Source of the DNA: Massariosphaeria phaeospora
Taxonomy: Eukaryota > Ascomycota > Dothideomycetes > Pleosporales
Reading direction: 5' to 3'
Length of the DNA: 64,000 nucleotides
Assembly: GCA_011032825.1 (NCBI GenBank)
Contig: JAADJZ010000030.1
Coordinates: forward strand, 186,001 to 250,000
Shown here: piece by piece, positions 35,201 through 45,398 of the stretch
How the letters are laid out: each line of letters begins with the position of its first letter
Position numbering within the stretch: the first letter of the stretch is position 1
Made by a program: the position numbers and the translations under genes
The notes under the pieces: generated by a model
What the model was told of the DNA's origin: nothing
Databases searched by the model: none
What the model saw: the letters and a program-made list of their open reading frames with translations, nothing else

Positions 35201-36087
35201 CGACCGTATATCCTCCGAACAACACACCATCGCTTGCTGGATATGTCGCCAACCCAACCCAGCCACTCCCCGCCGACCAACCGTCTATGGATAGCCAAGG
35301 TCGTCTGAGGTCGCGCAGCAACAGCAGGACCGCCGCAGCTGGCCACTTCGAGTCTAAGCACCTCCAGCCGATTCACACTGGCAATGGCCCCATGAATGGA
35401 ACATCTCCGCGACTTCCTCACTCGCCCGGCCTTCCAATCTCACCGCGGCCCTCGCCTGGTGGTCCAAGCCCAAGCGTGAGCTCCTTCCGTCCACAGGCGT
35501 CTCCAGTTCCGCCCTTCTCTGCGAACAACACTCCGCCAGTGTCTAACCCCTCGACACCATTAGCACCAGGCTTCCACGCAAATGCCGCGGCTCAACCCGC
35601 AATGAGGACCGGTCCATTGCGGAAGAAGTCGGTCGCAAAGTCTGAGATAGGCGAACCTGTGTTTCTCTCCACGACATCCGTCATCGACACGATTGATCTT
35701 CCTGCTGGGGCATCTCTGAGGAACGGTGTTGACTTGTCACTACCGCCCCCAGTCCCTCCTATTAATCCCATGAGGCGTCGCTTCCTGGGGAGGCAAGAAA
35801 ACCACGACCCCGCTATTCATCGCGGCCTTGGTTCCCCTAAATCGCCATTTGCAGACCCAACCAGGACGAATTCATCAGACGCCTTGTCAAGTCAAACGAA
35901 GCTACCGCGCCCGGGACTGAGAAAGATCTCGAGCGAAGGGAAAAGCCTCCACGGGAAGGCACAGGCGCAGACCGGGAACAGTCCTCCCATGCCTCCTACA
36001 CCTACCATGGGTCGAAATGGTTCTCCACCACGTCCTATCAACCACCATCCGGCGCCCCAGCGGCCGATGGATGGCGCCATGTTCTAG
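32269..36087 (+). CDS. Large disordered conserved fungal protein
   Basis: Single exon; 1272 residues if translation starts at MNRFLTRRKDK (32269, context ATCACCATGA). An in-frame ATG at 32179 would add 30 residues; I prefer the later one because the added part has no conserved look and the later start fits homologues as I remember them. The N-terminus has a Lys-rich patch (KKSKKGKKG), then a conserved block with DNFRTSLIMPSLSTRFSMLR, REQDDPSSKIGKASDDSV and SRLHEFGF. This block resembles the start of a protein conserved across filamentous ascomycetes and not characterised to my knowledge. A short helix (FQKMRLQEKERLKELEAEE) follows. The rest is low complexity, rich in Ser, Pro and Arg, with many SP/TP and RSxS sites and a triple 17-residue repeat. 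No membrane or catalytic signature. A cortical or signalling scaffold would fit, but that is speculation. Confidence 0.85.
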   Translation: MNRFLTRRKDKALDDGDSGKKSKKGKKGQPEPKPQLDLTMALPATDNFRTSLIMPSLSTRFSMLREQDDPSSKIGKASDDSVLQPKRQSRLHEFGFIPGGLSDIAEVQSINGSIRPPFATERTNSFDSHNTDDGSGNVMTRSRPGEGNILFGGRQKIYKIGNSGLPRNGGRMLYEDDVNLSTFQKMRLQEKERLKELEAEEANGQQLESSSPPKDVAYSPSVESYSRRRETSSSTNSGTVDTRTSTAATSIASQGGGSVSASSPALPSNAAPVSPVELNRTTTKVRRLYDQGLDQHLYDQQNSAMNRLNSIQRTRAPTGRSTPPIPYSQTRSATNLNDRFNRGPVFRTESPTALNNPGIFSATDTQSGGSSPVVSRPQSPPLVSPLTSDGEDSQTLSLALQPNDRGKATAMGAFNKPKQAFSEQQYAERMKRMQQERDASVPKLENPRKPSLRERAEQERRRRAETAMPERHPSESSIEQTQSPSGFSIFQSAAHQMRSPPTTASSPLKQPEPSPQDIRSPDSQKGATFFTSPVSSDDEQELRQPTTAKLSELGRRPENLPTATGPAPPILDHPALRSRSNSRPEGNFEHPALRSRSNSRPEGTFEHPALRSRSNSRPAPPPQNAARSSPPAVPAPNDPDIDSPTLGPDSGGLSGLIRQHLRNVSNVSSDYGDNQSTMSPPPASTAPLSLRSHDGGFQRRQPPARSEADTPAHSTYSHSNPWDLDDIDNPFQGERDSMSSTSPVDASKTRSPSNAITAPSNDVPHWEKEMRKTHQRGASNETQDEREAFQRDMAQRQRAIQESLRANAEGRSTSPAPTSSGGGFKTALNLLRAKSSRESFAVVGQTEAQNKAMKMLGLGGSSANASSTSLSGSQFGEQRISEEERYGKSGPKLRQKPSRVLQQSEQDAQRELVNRQRSGTEDSIRNPRSNGRTPPTSNRSSTRDRSSSDVSSGRSRSRPGQYRDDLEQAMMEGTSSRSTVYPPNNTPSLAGYVANPTQPLPADQPSMDSQGRLRSRSNSRTAAAGHFESKHLQPIHTGNGPMNGTSPRLPHSPGLPISPRPSPGGPSPSVSSFRPQASPVPPFSANNTPPVSNPSTPLAPGFHANAAAQPAMRTGPLRKKSVAKSEIGEPVFLSTTSVIDTIDLPAGASLRNGVDLSLPPPVPPINPMRRRFLGRQENHDPAIHRGLGSPKSPFADPTRTNSSDALSSQTKLPRPGLRKISSEGKSLHGKAQAQTGNSPPMPPTPTMGRNGSPPRPINHHPAPQRPMDGAMF
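33985..34122 (+). repeat. 51-bp intragenic tandem repeat (2.7 copies)
   Basis: Copies at 33985, 34036 and 34087 (last one partial) encode HPALRSRSNSRPEG followed by NFE or TFE. Copies 2 and 3 are nearly identical in DNA, which points to a recent duplication. Each carries an RSxS-type site of the kind bound by 14-3-3 proteins when phosphorylated. Confidence 0.9.
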
Positions 36088-37594
36088 TTATCTGAACAGC
36101 CCAGCTTTTATTGATCTATTCCGATTGGAGTTCTCACTGCTTAATCAAAAGCAACAATTACCTTACTCACGTTACCCCCTAGTTTAACTTCTACTACCTC
36201 CGCATCTCTGGAGCGATCTCCTTCTCTGTTCTACCTGGCATTCTGGATCTTCACCAAAGCTCTACTACGGCCAAATCTTCTCCTTGTCATCATCGGCTTT
36301 TCACCACTCGGCTTCCGCAGTATACCTCTCTCGCAGCTGGTTTCCTTTTACCTTCTTCTTCTTCTTCTTCTTCCTTTCTGCTTTTTACAGCTTTTCGGTC
36401 ATTCGATCAATCAATCAACAATGCGTCAACGTAGGGCTTTGGGAAATCTTGGGCGGGCTAAATACACACATCTGACTTGGGGAGCTGGGTGCAAATGGTA
36501 ATTTTGGGATCGTTTCGCATGGGCTAGATTGCGCAGCCACCTTCTTCACTGGTTGGATGGATGGATGGGCGGGCAACCACCGACGCTGCTGCTGCTGCAG
36601 ATGCAGATGCGCATGCGCATTCGCGGGGGACACCGGGCATAGCTGGTTTATGAATACGGTGTTCTTGGAGGCGCGGTCGTCGGATTGGCTGGTACTGCTA
36701 CTACTTCTGCTTAGTGCTGTGTGGTAGACCGTGGAGCGCTCCCCCTTGAACAAGTCTTCTTGGGGTTGAGCTTGTGTGGCTCAAAAATTTATCTAAAATG
36801 TAACTTTTAACAAATGGATTTGTGCTTAGCTAAACAGCTGAGCTAAGATACGGCCAATCCCTGTCTTTCAGCGCGCTAGTCCGCTTTTGAATACAGGAGC
36901 CGAGTGCCCCTGAGTGATGATCGCTCGCTCGCTAGTGCAAGGGGCACAGCCCTCGTTTGAGCCCCGTTTCGGTGTCGAGGCTAGCCTGGGTTGGCTTAGT
37001 TGGGATACTAACTTACTTACCTAGCTTCAACGCGTATGCATATGCATATTGGTTAACTAGCTAGAGTAGAGTGAGCGTATAAATAGAGCACAAGTATAAA
37101 AAAGCGAGGGAATATCTAGCAGTTTGAATGTCTGTCTGGACTGCTTGCTACAACTAAACTAAAAGCCGAAGTAGAGGAAGGAACAGGGTAAATCGTGGGG
37201 GGTGAGGGTAGGGGGCGAAGTCGTGGATTTGCCATGGGGCCGGCCGTGGAGGAAGCCTGAAGGCTGAAGGAAGGAAGGCTGAGTGTACGTACGCCGGGCC
37301 CCGGAATATTCATTTGTATATAATCACCGGCGGGGCCGCTGTATTTACATCGCTGTTGCTCACGTTTTCGACCTTACCTTTTCTTACCTCGACCTTTCTC
37401 AACTCAACTCAACGCGACTCGACTCTTTCGTTGTTCGTCGTCGTCGTCGCTGCATCACTTCGTTCGATCTAATCGTTCTTTCCAGTAAAACTAGTCGCTT
37501 TCCCTTTTCCATCGTTGATTTAAACCGGCCGGCTTCATCTCTCTCGTCTCATCCCGCAAACCAACACAAACCCCTCACCTCACCTCACCTCACG
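36088..37594. other. Intergenic region upstream of the CFEM gene
   Basis: No convincing gene in 1.5 kb. It contains a TTC run near 36352-36372, an ATGCAT palindromic stretch near 37033-37048, and a pyrimidine-rich leader ending in CTCAC repeats (37574-37593) directly before the CFEM start codon. Confidence 0.55.
37317..37323 (+). promoter_or_regulatory. Possible TATA element of the CFEM gene
   Basis: TATATAA, 278 bp upstream of the start codon, followed by the pyrimidine-rich tract usual for strongly expressed fungal genes. Confidence 0.35.
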
Positions 37595-38285
37595 ATGCGC
37601 ATCACCATCTCGACCGTCGCGCTCGCGCTCTGCGCCTCGCTCGCCGCCGTCAACGCGCAGATCCCCGCAGCCTTCGACAAGTTCCCCAAGTGCGCTGTAC
37701 GTTTGTTTTGTCCTGCAGCCCTACTCGTCGCACATACACATGCGCGCGAGTCCCATTCCATCAAACCATACCCAAACCAAACTAAACTAAACTAAGCTAA
37801 CGCTTGCTCGCCCGCGCTCCAGAACTCCTGCCTCATAACAGCGGGCCTCGGCAGCGGCTGCAGCCTCAGCCTGACGGCCAACCCCAGCGCCGAGGACATC
37901 AAGTGTCTGTGCGCGAGCAGCAGCTTCACCAGCTCCGTGACCGAGTGCGCAAAGGGCGCGTGCAATGCCGACGAGCAGAAAGGTGCGTGGCCAGGACCCT
38001 CCCGGCATGACATAGTCATACCCCATGCGAGAACGACGGAATACGTGGCTAACTGGATTGCGTTTCGTTCTTGTAGAGCTCTCCACACAAGCTGCCTCGG
38101 TTTGCCAACAAGCTGGCGCCGCGCCACCGGCTGGATTGAACGGCACGACTAACGGCACGGCGACGCAGAGCCCCTCGCCGACGGGCAGCCCGACGGGCGC
38201 ACCGAATGGGAATGCGGGCGCTGCGAATATTGCGGGTATGGGCGCTGTAGCGCTGGGCGTTGTGGTGGCGGCTTTTGCCTTGTAG
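37595..38285 (+). CDS. CFEM-domain GPI-anchored surface protein
   Basis: Small secreted protein with a CFEM domain. Members bind haem at the fungal surface or act in cell-wall and host interactions. Exons 37595-37696, 37823-37982 and 38077-38285 (introns of 126 and 94 bp, both GT-AG) give 156 residues. The signal peptide is MRITISTVALALCASLAAVNA-like (about residues 1-21; shown here only as MRITISTVALALC). Eight cysteines have the CFEM layout: KCA, NSC, SGC, KCLC, TEC, GAC and SVC. The aspartate of EDIKCLC sits where the haem-ligand Asp lies in characterised CFEM proteins. A Thr/Ser/Pro/Gly linker follows, then a small-residue site (GNAGAAN) and a hydrophobic tail ending AAFAL, typical of GPI attachment. 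The assignment is firm; haem binding is inferred from the family. Confidence 0.92.
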
Positions 38286-38995
38286 GGGATACTACTTCTT
38301 AGGGAAGGGGGGAAGAAGGGCTGTGATGGGGTTGAAGGGCGGGCATGCGTTGATGCAGAGATACAGATACCGATACCGATACCAGTCGTGCAATACGCGA
38401 AAGATTGAAGTAGGAATGGCGTTTTTGGGTGGATGACTGGCTTGTTTTTCGATGGTCGGACTGATCGTTGTTTAGTTAATACATGTACGCTTTTGACATC
38501 GAGATAGTCCTGGGAGCCAATGTACATTTTTGCTGCATGGAATGATTGCTCGATTGATTGACGGACGACGCTATATTGGTGTCGCGAACACGTCAGACTC
38601 GAGAGGCCGCTTTGGAGGTGGTTGTGCTGCTGCCCACTTGTGCGGTGCTGCGATGGCTGAGCGGGGAAGGATGGAAGGAAGAGTGGAAGGAAGGCAGGAT
38701 GGCACGGAGCTGACATCATGTCTAAGGTGTGCGCCTTGCACGCCTGACTGACACATTGCTCCTCCGTGTATCTGTTTCGAGGCATTATACGCGGCATTCC
38801 TGCGTAGGATCCATCGGGCGATAACAAGGCGCCCGGAATGTTCGACGTGCTTTCCAGTGGTATGATAGAGCACCCGACTCTACTCTCATGCTACAGCTCG
38901 ACGCTGCGCCCCTACTCGTACTGTGCAAGTATAGGGCTCCCGACCTGTGAGACAGCCAATCCGGCCATCTATGAGCCTGCTTATAATCCGGGGTG
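38286..38995. other. Convergent intergenic region
   Basis: 3' flanks of the CFEM gene and the next minus-strand gene; no coding signal seen. A small run of AGATACCGATACCG repeats sits near 38363-38383. Confidence 0.55.
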
Positions 38996-40153
38996 TTAGG
39001 CGGCATCGAACGCATCCACCCACTTCCCAGACCACGCCGTGAACTCATCGTCTTTGCCTCCCCAGCTCTGCTTCACCAAGCCAACTGCACTCTTCGCTTC
39101 CCCGCAGCACTTGTCAAGTGTCTGCCGCACTTCCTCGTCGTCAAGATCGTAAAACGTACTCGCTAGCTCGTCTACGGTGTCGGGTATGGCTTTCAAGAGC
39201 GTCATGAGTTGGTCGAGCGTCGGTATTGGATTTGGAGAAGACTCGTTGCTCGTTCCGGTTGGCGTAGCGGTTGCAGATGTTGGGAATGTCTTTAGTCTTC
39301 TCTTGATGAGCGCCTGGTATAGCATGCCGATCTTCTTCAGCTTCTTGACGCTGGTGTCTAGTAGCGCTTTTAACTCTGTATCATCTTTGCCTAGCTTGTT
39401 CTCCGCCCCGAACAGGTCGTCCTCGTCTGCGAATCCATCGTCATCTTCCCCACTATTGTCCTCGTTGTCGTCTTCAACATCCTCACCCCACTCCTTCAAC
39501 TCCTCCACCGCATCCATCAACGTGGCCCTCCACTCCTCCGCCTTCTTGACTACCAGCCCCACAACCCCATCGGCGCACAGCTGCAACAACGCGTCAGAAG
39601 CCTCCCACACCACGCCGGTTGCCGCGAGCACGTCCTGCTTCTCGTCCTCCGTGGGTCCCTCGTCCTTGCCCTTGCTTGTCGCATGCTTGTTTTTCTGCAA
39701 GACCTCTCTCCGCTCCGCAAACAGCCGAACCAGAACAAGCACATCGCCCCAAGCGACCAGCACCCTCCGCACCCGCGCCCGCACCTCGGCGCGCATCCAC
39801 GTCCCCAACTCGTCCCGCTGCCCCGGCTGCGGCGCACTCGCAGCCACCGCCACCATGCCGCTGAGCGCCCCGGAACTCACATCGCCGATCTTTTTAATGA
39901 TGGCCGAGGGGGTGAGCGGCGGGGTGAGGAGCAGCAGCGACAGGGTTGTCGTGTGCGACCGCAGGAGGGTGGTGGTTGCGCGTATGGCATCGAGCGGGTT
40001 CGGCACATCGACTGGCGATGCGGATGAGCTCTCGCCTTGTGGGGGAGCCGGGGCCGTGGTCGACGGCGCAAGGGAGGATTGGAAGTGCGAGATCAGCGCT
40101 TGCGTGGTCTTTGTGAGGTCGATGAGCGTGCCGAAGTCGTTCGGTTTCGCCAT
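38996..40153 (-). CDS. Cyclin-D1-binding protein 1-like (GCIP family)
   Basis: Single exon, 385 residues, all helix-forming. It resembles the Grap2/cyclin-D-interacting (CCNDBP1/GCIP) family, whose fungal members are little studied. The animal protein binds cyclin D and HLH factors. Evidence is the overall pattern: an N-terminal helix, PNPLDAIRATTTLLRSHTTT, SGALSGMVAVAA, an alternation of amphipathic helices, an acidic insert (DVEDDNEDNSGEDDDG, about 235-250), then LDTSVKKLKKIGMLYQALIKRR and DTVDELASTFYDLDD. No signal peptide or membrane segment. The start ATGGCGAAACC is in good context. It ends 3' to 3' with the CFEM gene. Assignment is by remembered family pattern, so moderate confidence; being a real gene is very likely from the length and composition. 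Confidence 0.72.
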   Translation of the reverse strand: MAKPNDFGTLIDLTKTTQALISHFQSSLAPSTTAPAPPQGESSSASPVDVPNPLDAIRATTTLLRSHTTTLSLLLLTPPLTPSAIIKKIGDVSSGALSGMVAVAASAPQPGQRDELGTWMRAEVRARVRRVLVAWGDVLVLVRLFAERREVLQKNKHATSKGKDEGPTEDEKQDVLAATGVVWEASDALLQLCADGVVGLVVKKAEEWRATLMDAVEELKEWGEDVEDDNEDNSGEDDDGFADEDDLFGAENKLGKDDTELKALLDTSVKKLKKIGMLYQALIKRRLKTFPTSATATPTGTSNESSPNPIPTLDQLMTLLKAIPDTVDELASTFYDLDDEEVRQTLDKCCGEAKSAVGLVKQSWGGKDDEFTAWSGKWVDAFDAA

Positions 40154-40742
40154 GGCTGGCCGGGAGGTTGCGGACCAGGATTGATATAATACGACAGTGA
40201 GTAATTTCGGTGGTCAGTCGCGCGGACGGAAAGGGTGCTTCGGTGGAATTTTGGCGGGGTTATTTGCCTCCAGCTGCATTATCGATAACAGCGCTGGCTC
40301 CCGAGTAAGCGGGGCACAGTGAATTATCCGGAGCAGCAGGTTCCGTCTCGATCTGGATTATTATAGACAACTCCCCCAAAATTCTCCATGGGATAGTTCC
40401 TTCATGGCTACGAAAAAGTGCTTTCTCCTGAGCTGGCCTGCTTCTACTAATGCGGGAGAGTTCTCCGGATTTCGTCTCGACAACTAGATATCTAGGTCAC
40501 TCTGGTCTTTCCTTCCATCTCATTCTCGACTGCACGCACATATGCCGCCGCGGTCCCGCGTCTTCTTTACTCTACCGATCGCGGATATGGAGAGAACGGA
40601 CTATCGTCTTCAAGCGACGTTGAAGACGCTTTGTTTTGGGCGAGGGACTTCCAAGAGACTCGACGCGGCTCAGGACGTCTAGCATCAAGCACACATGCCC
40701 GAAGTGCAGAGCAGTCGTGCAACGCCTGATTCCACCCATCTA
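40154..40742. other. Intergenic region between two minus-strand genes
   Basis: Promoter of the GCIP-like gene and 3' flank of the PIP-box gene. Nothing coding seen. Confidence 0.55.
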
Positions 40743-41747
40743 CTACCCATCAGCCCCTCTATCCCCCTCCTCCTTCTCCTTCCGCAGCTTAAACAACCGC
40801 TCGCCCTCTCTCAACAACCGCGCTTCATCGTCCTGCGCAACACCATTCAAAACCGCCTCCTTCCTATACTTCAGCCTCCGCACATCCTCTTTGCGAAACA
40901 TCCTCATCGGCTTATACTCGTCGCCCGGCGGCTGCCCCGGCGGCTCGTTCGGGTTCTTCACCTTGCAATGCGGCAGGCACTGCATCTCCGGGCGCGTCAG
41001 CCCCGTGCCGTCGGTGCCGTTGAAGTTGACGTGGTTCTGATACATGTTCTCACCTTCCGGTATCACGAAATCGGCATACGAGTCCTTGTGCCGCAGCACC
41101 CAGGCTTTCCATCGCCGGACCTCCCGCTTGCGCGCTGTTTCGGCATCCCGCGCTTCCTTCTTCACACGGCGCTCCTCTGCTTTTACAGCTCTCGCCGCAT
41201 CCAGTATAGCTTTCTTGGCTGCTTTCTGCGCTTCCCGTTCCTCCCTGTCCAGCTCCTTCGCCAGCCGCTTTCCTTCGGCCTGCGCGCGCTTCTCCTCGTC
41301 ACGCAGTGCTTTCTTGCCCTCGGGCGTGAGTGCGGCCGGAAGCGTCTCGAGCTTCGGCTTCTTGGTCGGGAAGAACGAGTCTATGACGGTTTGCTTGGTG
41401 GCTTTGCGCTTGCAGCTTTGGGAGGGCGAGGGCTTGGAGGACGAGGGTGTAGAGGATAGATGGCTAGGCCGGAAGGTGGAGGGTGCGCGGGCGAGAGGGG
41501 TACGGGGACTTGGAGCGGCGCCTAGACCTAGACCTAGACCTAGGCGCGATGGAGTTGGAGTCGTGGGGAGTCGTGTATCTGCGTTGCGGGGCGGCGAGAC
41601 GGGCGAGGGGAGTTGCGCGCGCACAGTCGCGCTACTACTAGCAGACGATAGTCCATCAACGTCGACATCGACATCGAGTGCTAAATCCACAAAATCCACT
41701 CTTGCTTTTCCCTTTCCTTTGCTTTTGCTAGGGGCTTGGTCCGACAT
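40743..41747 (-). CDS. Basic coiled-coil protein with a PCNA-interaction (PIP) box
   Basis: Single exon, 334 residues, unknown family. Residues 1-110 are low complexity with SP/TP sites and a Gly-Leu repeat. Residues 119-126 read QTVIDSFF, an exact match to the PIP-box consensus Q-x-x-[ILM]-x-x-[FY]-[FY]; it is flanked by basic clusters (CKRKATK before, TKKPK after) that can act as nuclear signals and are typical around real PIP boxes. A long charged coiled coil follows (about 135-225), then a conserved-looking C-terminal block (WKAWVLRHKDSYADFV, MQCLPHCKVKNPNEPPG, YKPMRMFRKEDVRRLKYR). A nuclear role in replication or repair is inferred from the PIP box only. Other readings are possible because short motifs can arise by chance. 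Confidence 0.75.
   Translation of the reverse strand: MSDQAPSKSKGKGKARVDFVDLALDVDVDVDGLSSASSSATVRAQLPSPVSPPRNADTRLPTTPTPSRLGLGLGLGAAPSPRTPLARAPSTFRPSHLSSTPSSSKPSPSQSCKRKATKQTVIDSFFPTKKPKLETLPAALTPEGKKALRDEEKRAQAEGKRLAKELDREEREAQKAAKKAILDAARAVKAEERRVKKEARDAETARKREVRRWKAWVLRHKDSYADFVIPEGENMYQNHVNFNGTDGTGLTRPEMQCLPHCKVKNPNEPPGQPPGDEYKPMRMFRKEDVRRLKYRKEAVLNGVAQDDEARLLREGERLFKLRKEKEEGDRGADG
41521..41542 (-). repeat. CCTAGA hexamer repeat inside a coding region
   Basis: About 3.7 copies, encoding the Gly-Leu run in the disordered N-terminal part of the PIP-box protein. Confidence 0.85.
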
Positions 41748-42553
41748 TGTGGCATCGGAGTGTAGAGTCCAGTTGAGTTGAGTTGAGCCTGCTGGATTAG
41801 ACTAACAAGACAGCAAAAGGTGAAGGTGAAAAAGAGAGAGGAGGCTGAGGTGGGGGTGCGATCAGTCACCTGGTTATCTAGTATCTACACCGCCCCCCCA
41901 GGGTCGCGGGGGTTGGGGTTGGTTCGCTAGAAACTGCTTTTTGCGGGGGGTCGGAAGCGAGGCCGAAACTGTGCATGTGTGATGTTCTATATTAAGGCGG
42001 AGAGGTTGAGGCATCATGCGGGCAGGATACGTACAATACGAGTGAGACTGCATCGTATTATAGTAAGCGCAAGAAGATACGGTATGTTGAGGGATGCCTG
42101 GATATGCAAGTATATATATGTTTTTACGTGTGTTTTTATGAGTGCCGAATTGTGTAGTGAAGTAAGCGCGCTGAATAAGTGTTCGAAGGATGCAGATAAG
42201 TTTGCGGCGATTCTGTCTTGCGTGAGTTGAGGGACGGCTTGTGATAAAGCGGAAGGATTGGGAACTGAGGATATGTTGAAGGGGCGCTGCCTCTTGCTCG
42301 TTACTGTTATACTCGCCATCATAAGTAGTGGGAAGACATGTAAGTGAATGGTATAGGGAAATCGCAGTACCAGAATGAAAGTAGAGGGCGCGGGACATCT
42401 ACATTCATTTACACTATAGCTGACTGCTCAGCTCGCCTACCGTGTAAGCCCAACGTACACGGTGAATAGATACCACCTACATAACAGGCATCCAGCGCAG
42501 TAGCAGTGCCTTTGCAGTCCCGTACTCGCGCGGCCTCAACCCAACCCACGCAC
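41748..42553. other. Intergenic region
   Basis: No gene seen. It includes the PIP-box gene promoter (with CCTTTC-type runs) and the 3' flank of the DUF7704-like gene. Confidence 0.55.
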
Positions 42554-43194
42554 TTATTTCCTGCCGCCGACCCTCCCAAACACGCCCAGCAGCGTCGCAA
42601 CGCGATTGACATGCAAAAACGCACTCACCCCGATATTCCCCCACATCATATCGTTGTACCCGCCGAAGTTCCAGAACACATCCGGCCCCATGACCTTGTA
42701 GCTGGAATAGATGTGGCCCAGGTCGCCGCACGCGATGATGAGCAGGTACGCCTTTGCGACGCGCGCGTCGCGCGTCACGACCGTGCAGAGAATGGCGAGC
42801 GCGGCGAGTACCAGGAAGATGTTGCTGAGGGTGTAGGAGAGGATGAGCGCGCCGGGCAGGACGGGCGCCAGCGAGGAGGCGGCCGTGGAGGGGAGTTGGC
42901 GCGTTACGAAGGTGCTGGGGGAGTTGAAGGCTGCGTTGAAGCCGAGGATGCTAAGGAGTGGGTGGTTAGCTATGTGTGGTGCGGTGGTGGAGGAGCCCAG
43001 TGAATATAGATGACATTAGTGCGGATGGGATGGAAGCGATTGGAGCGCACTCTGCGACCGCATATCGAGAAGTAGTAGAGCTCTCCAGAAGCCCGAGAAC
43101 GGAAGGAACAGCTCAGCTCAGCTTACAGAGATACCGGCTCCAGATAGGTGAAGACGAGCGCGGGCCAGAAGGGAAGCAGCGTTCCGAGAGCCAT
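42554..43194 (-). CDS. Small four-helix membrane protein, DUF7704-like
   Basis: Two exons, 43194-43127 and 42950-42554, separated by a 176-bp intron (GTAAGC..CTTAG, phase 2), give 154 residues. It begins MALGTLLPFWPALVFTYLEP; this opening, with the EP pair after a hydrophobic stretch, fits the DUF7704 family of fungal membrane proteins. Further membrane helices are LPGALILSYTLSNIFLVLAA, AKAYLLIIACGDLGHIY and a last one near NIGVSAFLHVNRVATLLG. The middle has the conserved-looking YKVMGPDVFWNFGGYNDMMWGN block. No function is known. The first exon is short but the splice rebuilds the N-terminal helix, which supports it. Confidence 0.8.
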
Positions 43195-43773
43195 GACGTA
43201 GGTTGATGCTGTGGTGGATCCGAGCTTGGTGTTGATTGCAGTGTGAGAGAAAGTCACCTCAGTGAATACCCGATGGAAAGAGAAGGTGTGTTTCTTCGGA
43301 TGCGACGGATGCCAGCTCCTATTTATGTACCTGTTGATGTACTCGTGCGTGTGTTGGTGATTGATTGCGGCGTTGGGGTGAGATGAAAGCTGATTGGTTG
43401 GTTCGCAATAGAGGGAGGAAGGGGCTTAGTCATCGCGCTAGGCAACGGTGAACGGCAACGCCGCGCTCTAGATGCTCACAGCATGAACCAGATCGCCATC
43501 AAACTGTTATGCGACTGTACACTCACGTTCGGACATGTCTGAGCATGCTAGATGTGACACGCTTTTGCAATTCTATCTTTACCTTCTAGAGGAAATCTAG
43601 GACTAGGCAACGAGGCTTGAGATGAGCAGTTGAAAGACACCTATTCTTGCGTGGGGCCTTCCATTTGTGGAAGAAAGAATCATATAGAAGCACATGAATC
43701 TATACGACGCGAGAAGGGCCGGCTTCACAGAAGCACATTGACGAGCATTTCCCTCACCCATTCCCCCCTCTTC
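43195..43773. other. Intergenic region
   Basis: Promoter of the DUF7704-like gene (minus) and 3' flank of the MFS gene. No coding signal. Confidence 0.55.
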
Positions 43774-45398
43774 TTACACATCAGCGGCACGCCTGTCCTG
43801 CTCCCGTTGCATCGCAGCCATCTTATCATTACGCTTCTGTGCCTTCTTCCCGGCCAATTCCGACGCAAACTTACTGCGCTTCCTGATCGCCGGCCCGTTA
43901 AAATAGAACACATAGACCGGAACACAGAACCCCAGCGCGAGACCGAACAGCAGCAGATTCGACTTCTGGATACCGAGCTTGTGGAACATAGGACCCGTGT
44001 ACAGCGCGCACATGCCGGCTAGGAAATCGCGGGCGAAGCCATTGCCGCCAGTGGCTGAAGCTGCGTACTCGCCGTACGCAGCGACCATGTAGTCGACTGT
44101 GGCGTAGTAGATGGAGAAGTTGGCCATGCCGATGAGCACCGAGAAGACGAGGACACCGCTCCAGTGGAGGGGTGGCCCGGAGGCGACGAACGCACCGCCG
44201 AGGAGGCCGGCTGGGAGAAGACAGACTTGGAACAGGAGCCACCAGAGACGGCTTTCGGGGGTCACGGCCTTGCCATCGCGGCGGCCCTGCATGTGCCGTG
44301 CAATAACGGGGAAGAAGGAGATATAGGCGAGCACGTAGCTGCCCGCAAGCGGGATGAGGGCGAGGCTGATCTGCGTGGGCGTGAAGTGCCACTGCGCGAA
44401 CACGTACCCGTAGCTTTCGAAATATGAGAAGATGAGCGCGTCTGCGAAGCCGCTGAGCAGCGATAGGAACGTGACAATCGGCTCGCAGAGCAGCATTTGA
44501 TATGGGCGCCACATGGTCTTGAAGATCTCCTGGGGGTTCCAGCGCTCCTGCCGGGTTTTGACTTCGTTGGGACCCCAGATGTCGGTGCCTTGCTTGCGCA
44601 TCTTCTTCGCTTCCTTTCCCAGCATGATCGTTGACCGCGACTCCTTCGCGATGAGAAAGTGCACAATCTGCGTTGCGCAACTGAACATGAGCTGGATGTA
44701 GAAATTCCAGCGCCAGGGCAGATATTGTTGGATAGGACCGCCGCAAATTCCGCCGATGACGGCACCGAGGCAGGAAAACAGTGATGCCCAGAGTACTGCA
44801 TGCTGCTGGTCGTCAGGGCCGAACATATCGGCCACCATACCGAGCGTGACTGAGCCGCCCGCAGACGACAGCCCGCCGAGGACGCGGCCCGCGATGATCA
44901 TGGGGAAGTTGACGCTGAATGCGCAGATGAGGATCGAGACGTTGACGAAGCTGAGCGAAAGCTGCATGATGATCCAGCGTCCGAGTTCCTCGGACCACTA
45001 GAAGGGAGTCAGTACGACGGGGCAAAAAAGTGCAGTAACGGAACACCACTTACTGGAGCCCAGAGTTCGCAGCCAAACGCATAAGCGACGAGGAAAGCCA
45101 CCATGCCCATGCGCGCGTTCGCGATGCCAAAGTGTTCGTTGATCTGCGGGACCGCGTTCGAGTAGATGGCCGCGTTGAAATTCATGCTCATCTGTGTGAG
45201 TGCGACGACGGTGAGGAGAATCCATTTCTTCCGATCGGACCAGGCGTAGGCGGTCTTCTCGAACCCTTCTTCTTCGGTGAGGACGTGCTTGCCATTGACA
45301 TAGACGGCAGTATTGGAGGGAATCGTTGTAGCTGGTGTACTTTCGTGGGGCAAAAGTACGGGCTCGCCAGAGCTGCTTGACTGTTGGGAGCGTTCCAT
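43774..45398 (-). CDS. MFS transporter (DHA1-type)
   Basis: Plasma-membrane antiporter-like carrier of unknown substrate. Exons 45398-45054 and 44997-43774 (56-bp intron, GTAAGT..TCTAG, phase 0) give 522 residues. The cytosolic N-terminus is followed by 12 predicted helices. Characteristic blocks are WSEELGRW after the second helix, the motif-C region AGRVLGGLSSAGGSVTLGM, DMFGPDDQQ, PWRWNFYIQ, a central loop (RKQGTDIWGPNEVKTR) and ARDFLAGMCALYTG late. The PDDQQ and SSAGGSVTLG blocks are typical of a fungal DHA1 subgroup often found near secondary-metabolite genes, yet no such genes flank it here. The C-terminus is basic and charged. All expected parts are present. Confidence 0.92.

Noticed and set aside
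36840..36990. Possible tRNA-like fold (GAGCCCCGTTTCG near an inverted repeat)
   Set aside because: No acceptor stem pairing, no A-box in the right place and no anticodon arm could be drawn.
39177..40184. 335-codon Ser/Thr-rich frame opposite the GCIP-like gene
   Set aside because: Serine-rich composition is the mirror of the acidic/lysine helices on the other strand; no start context or homology pattern.
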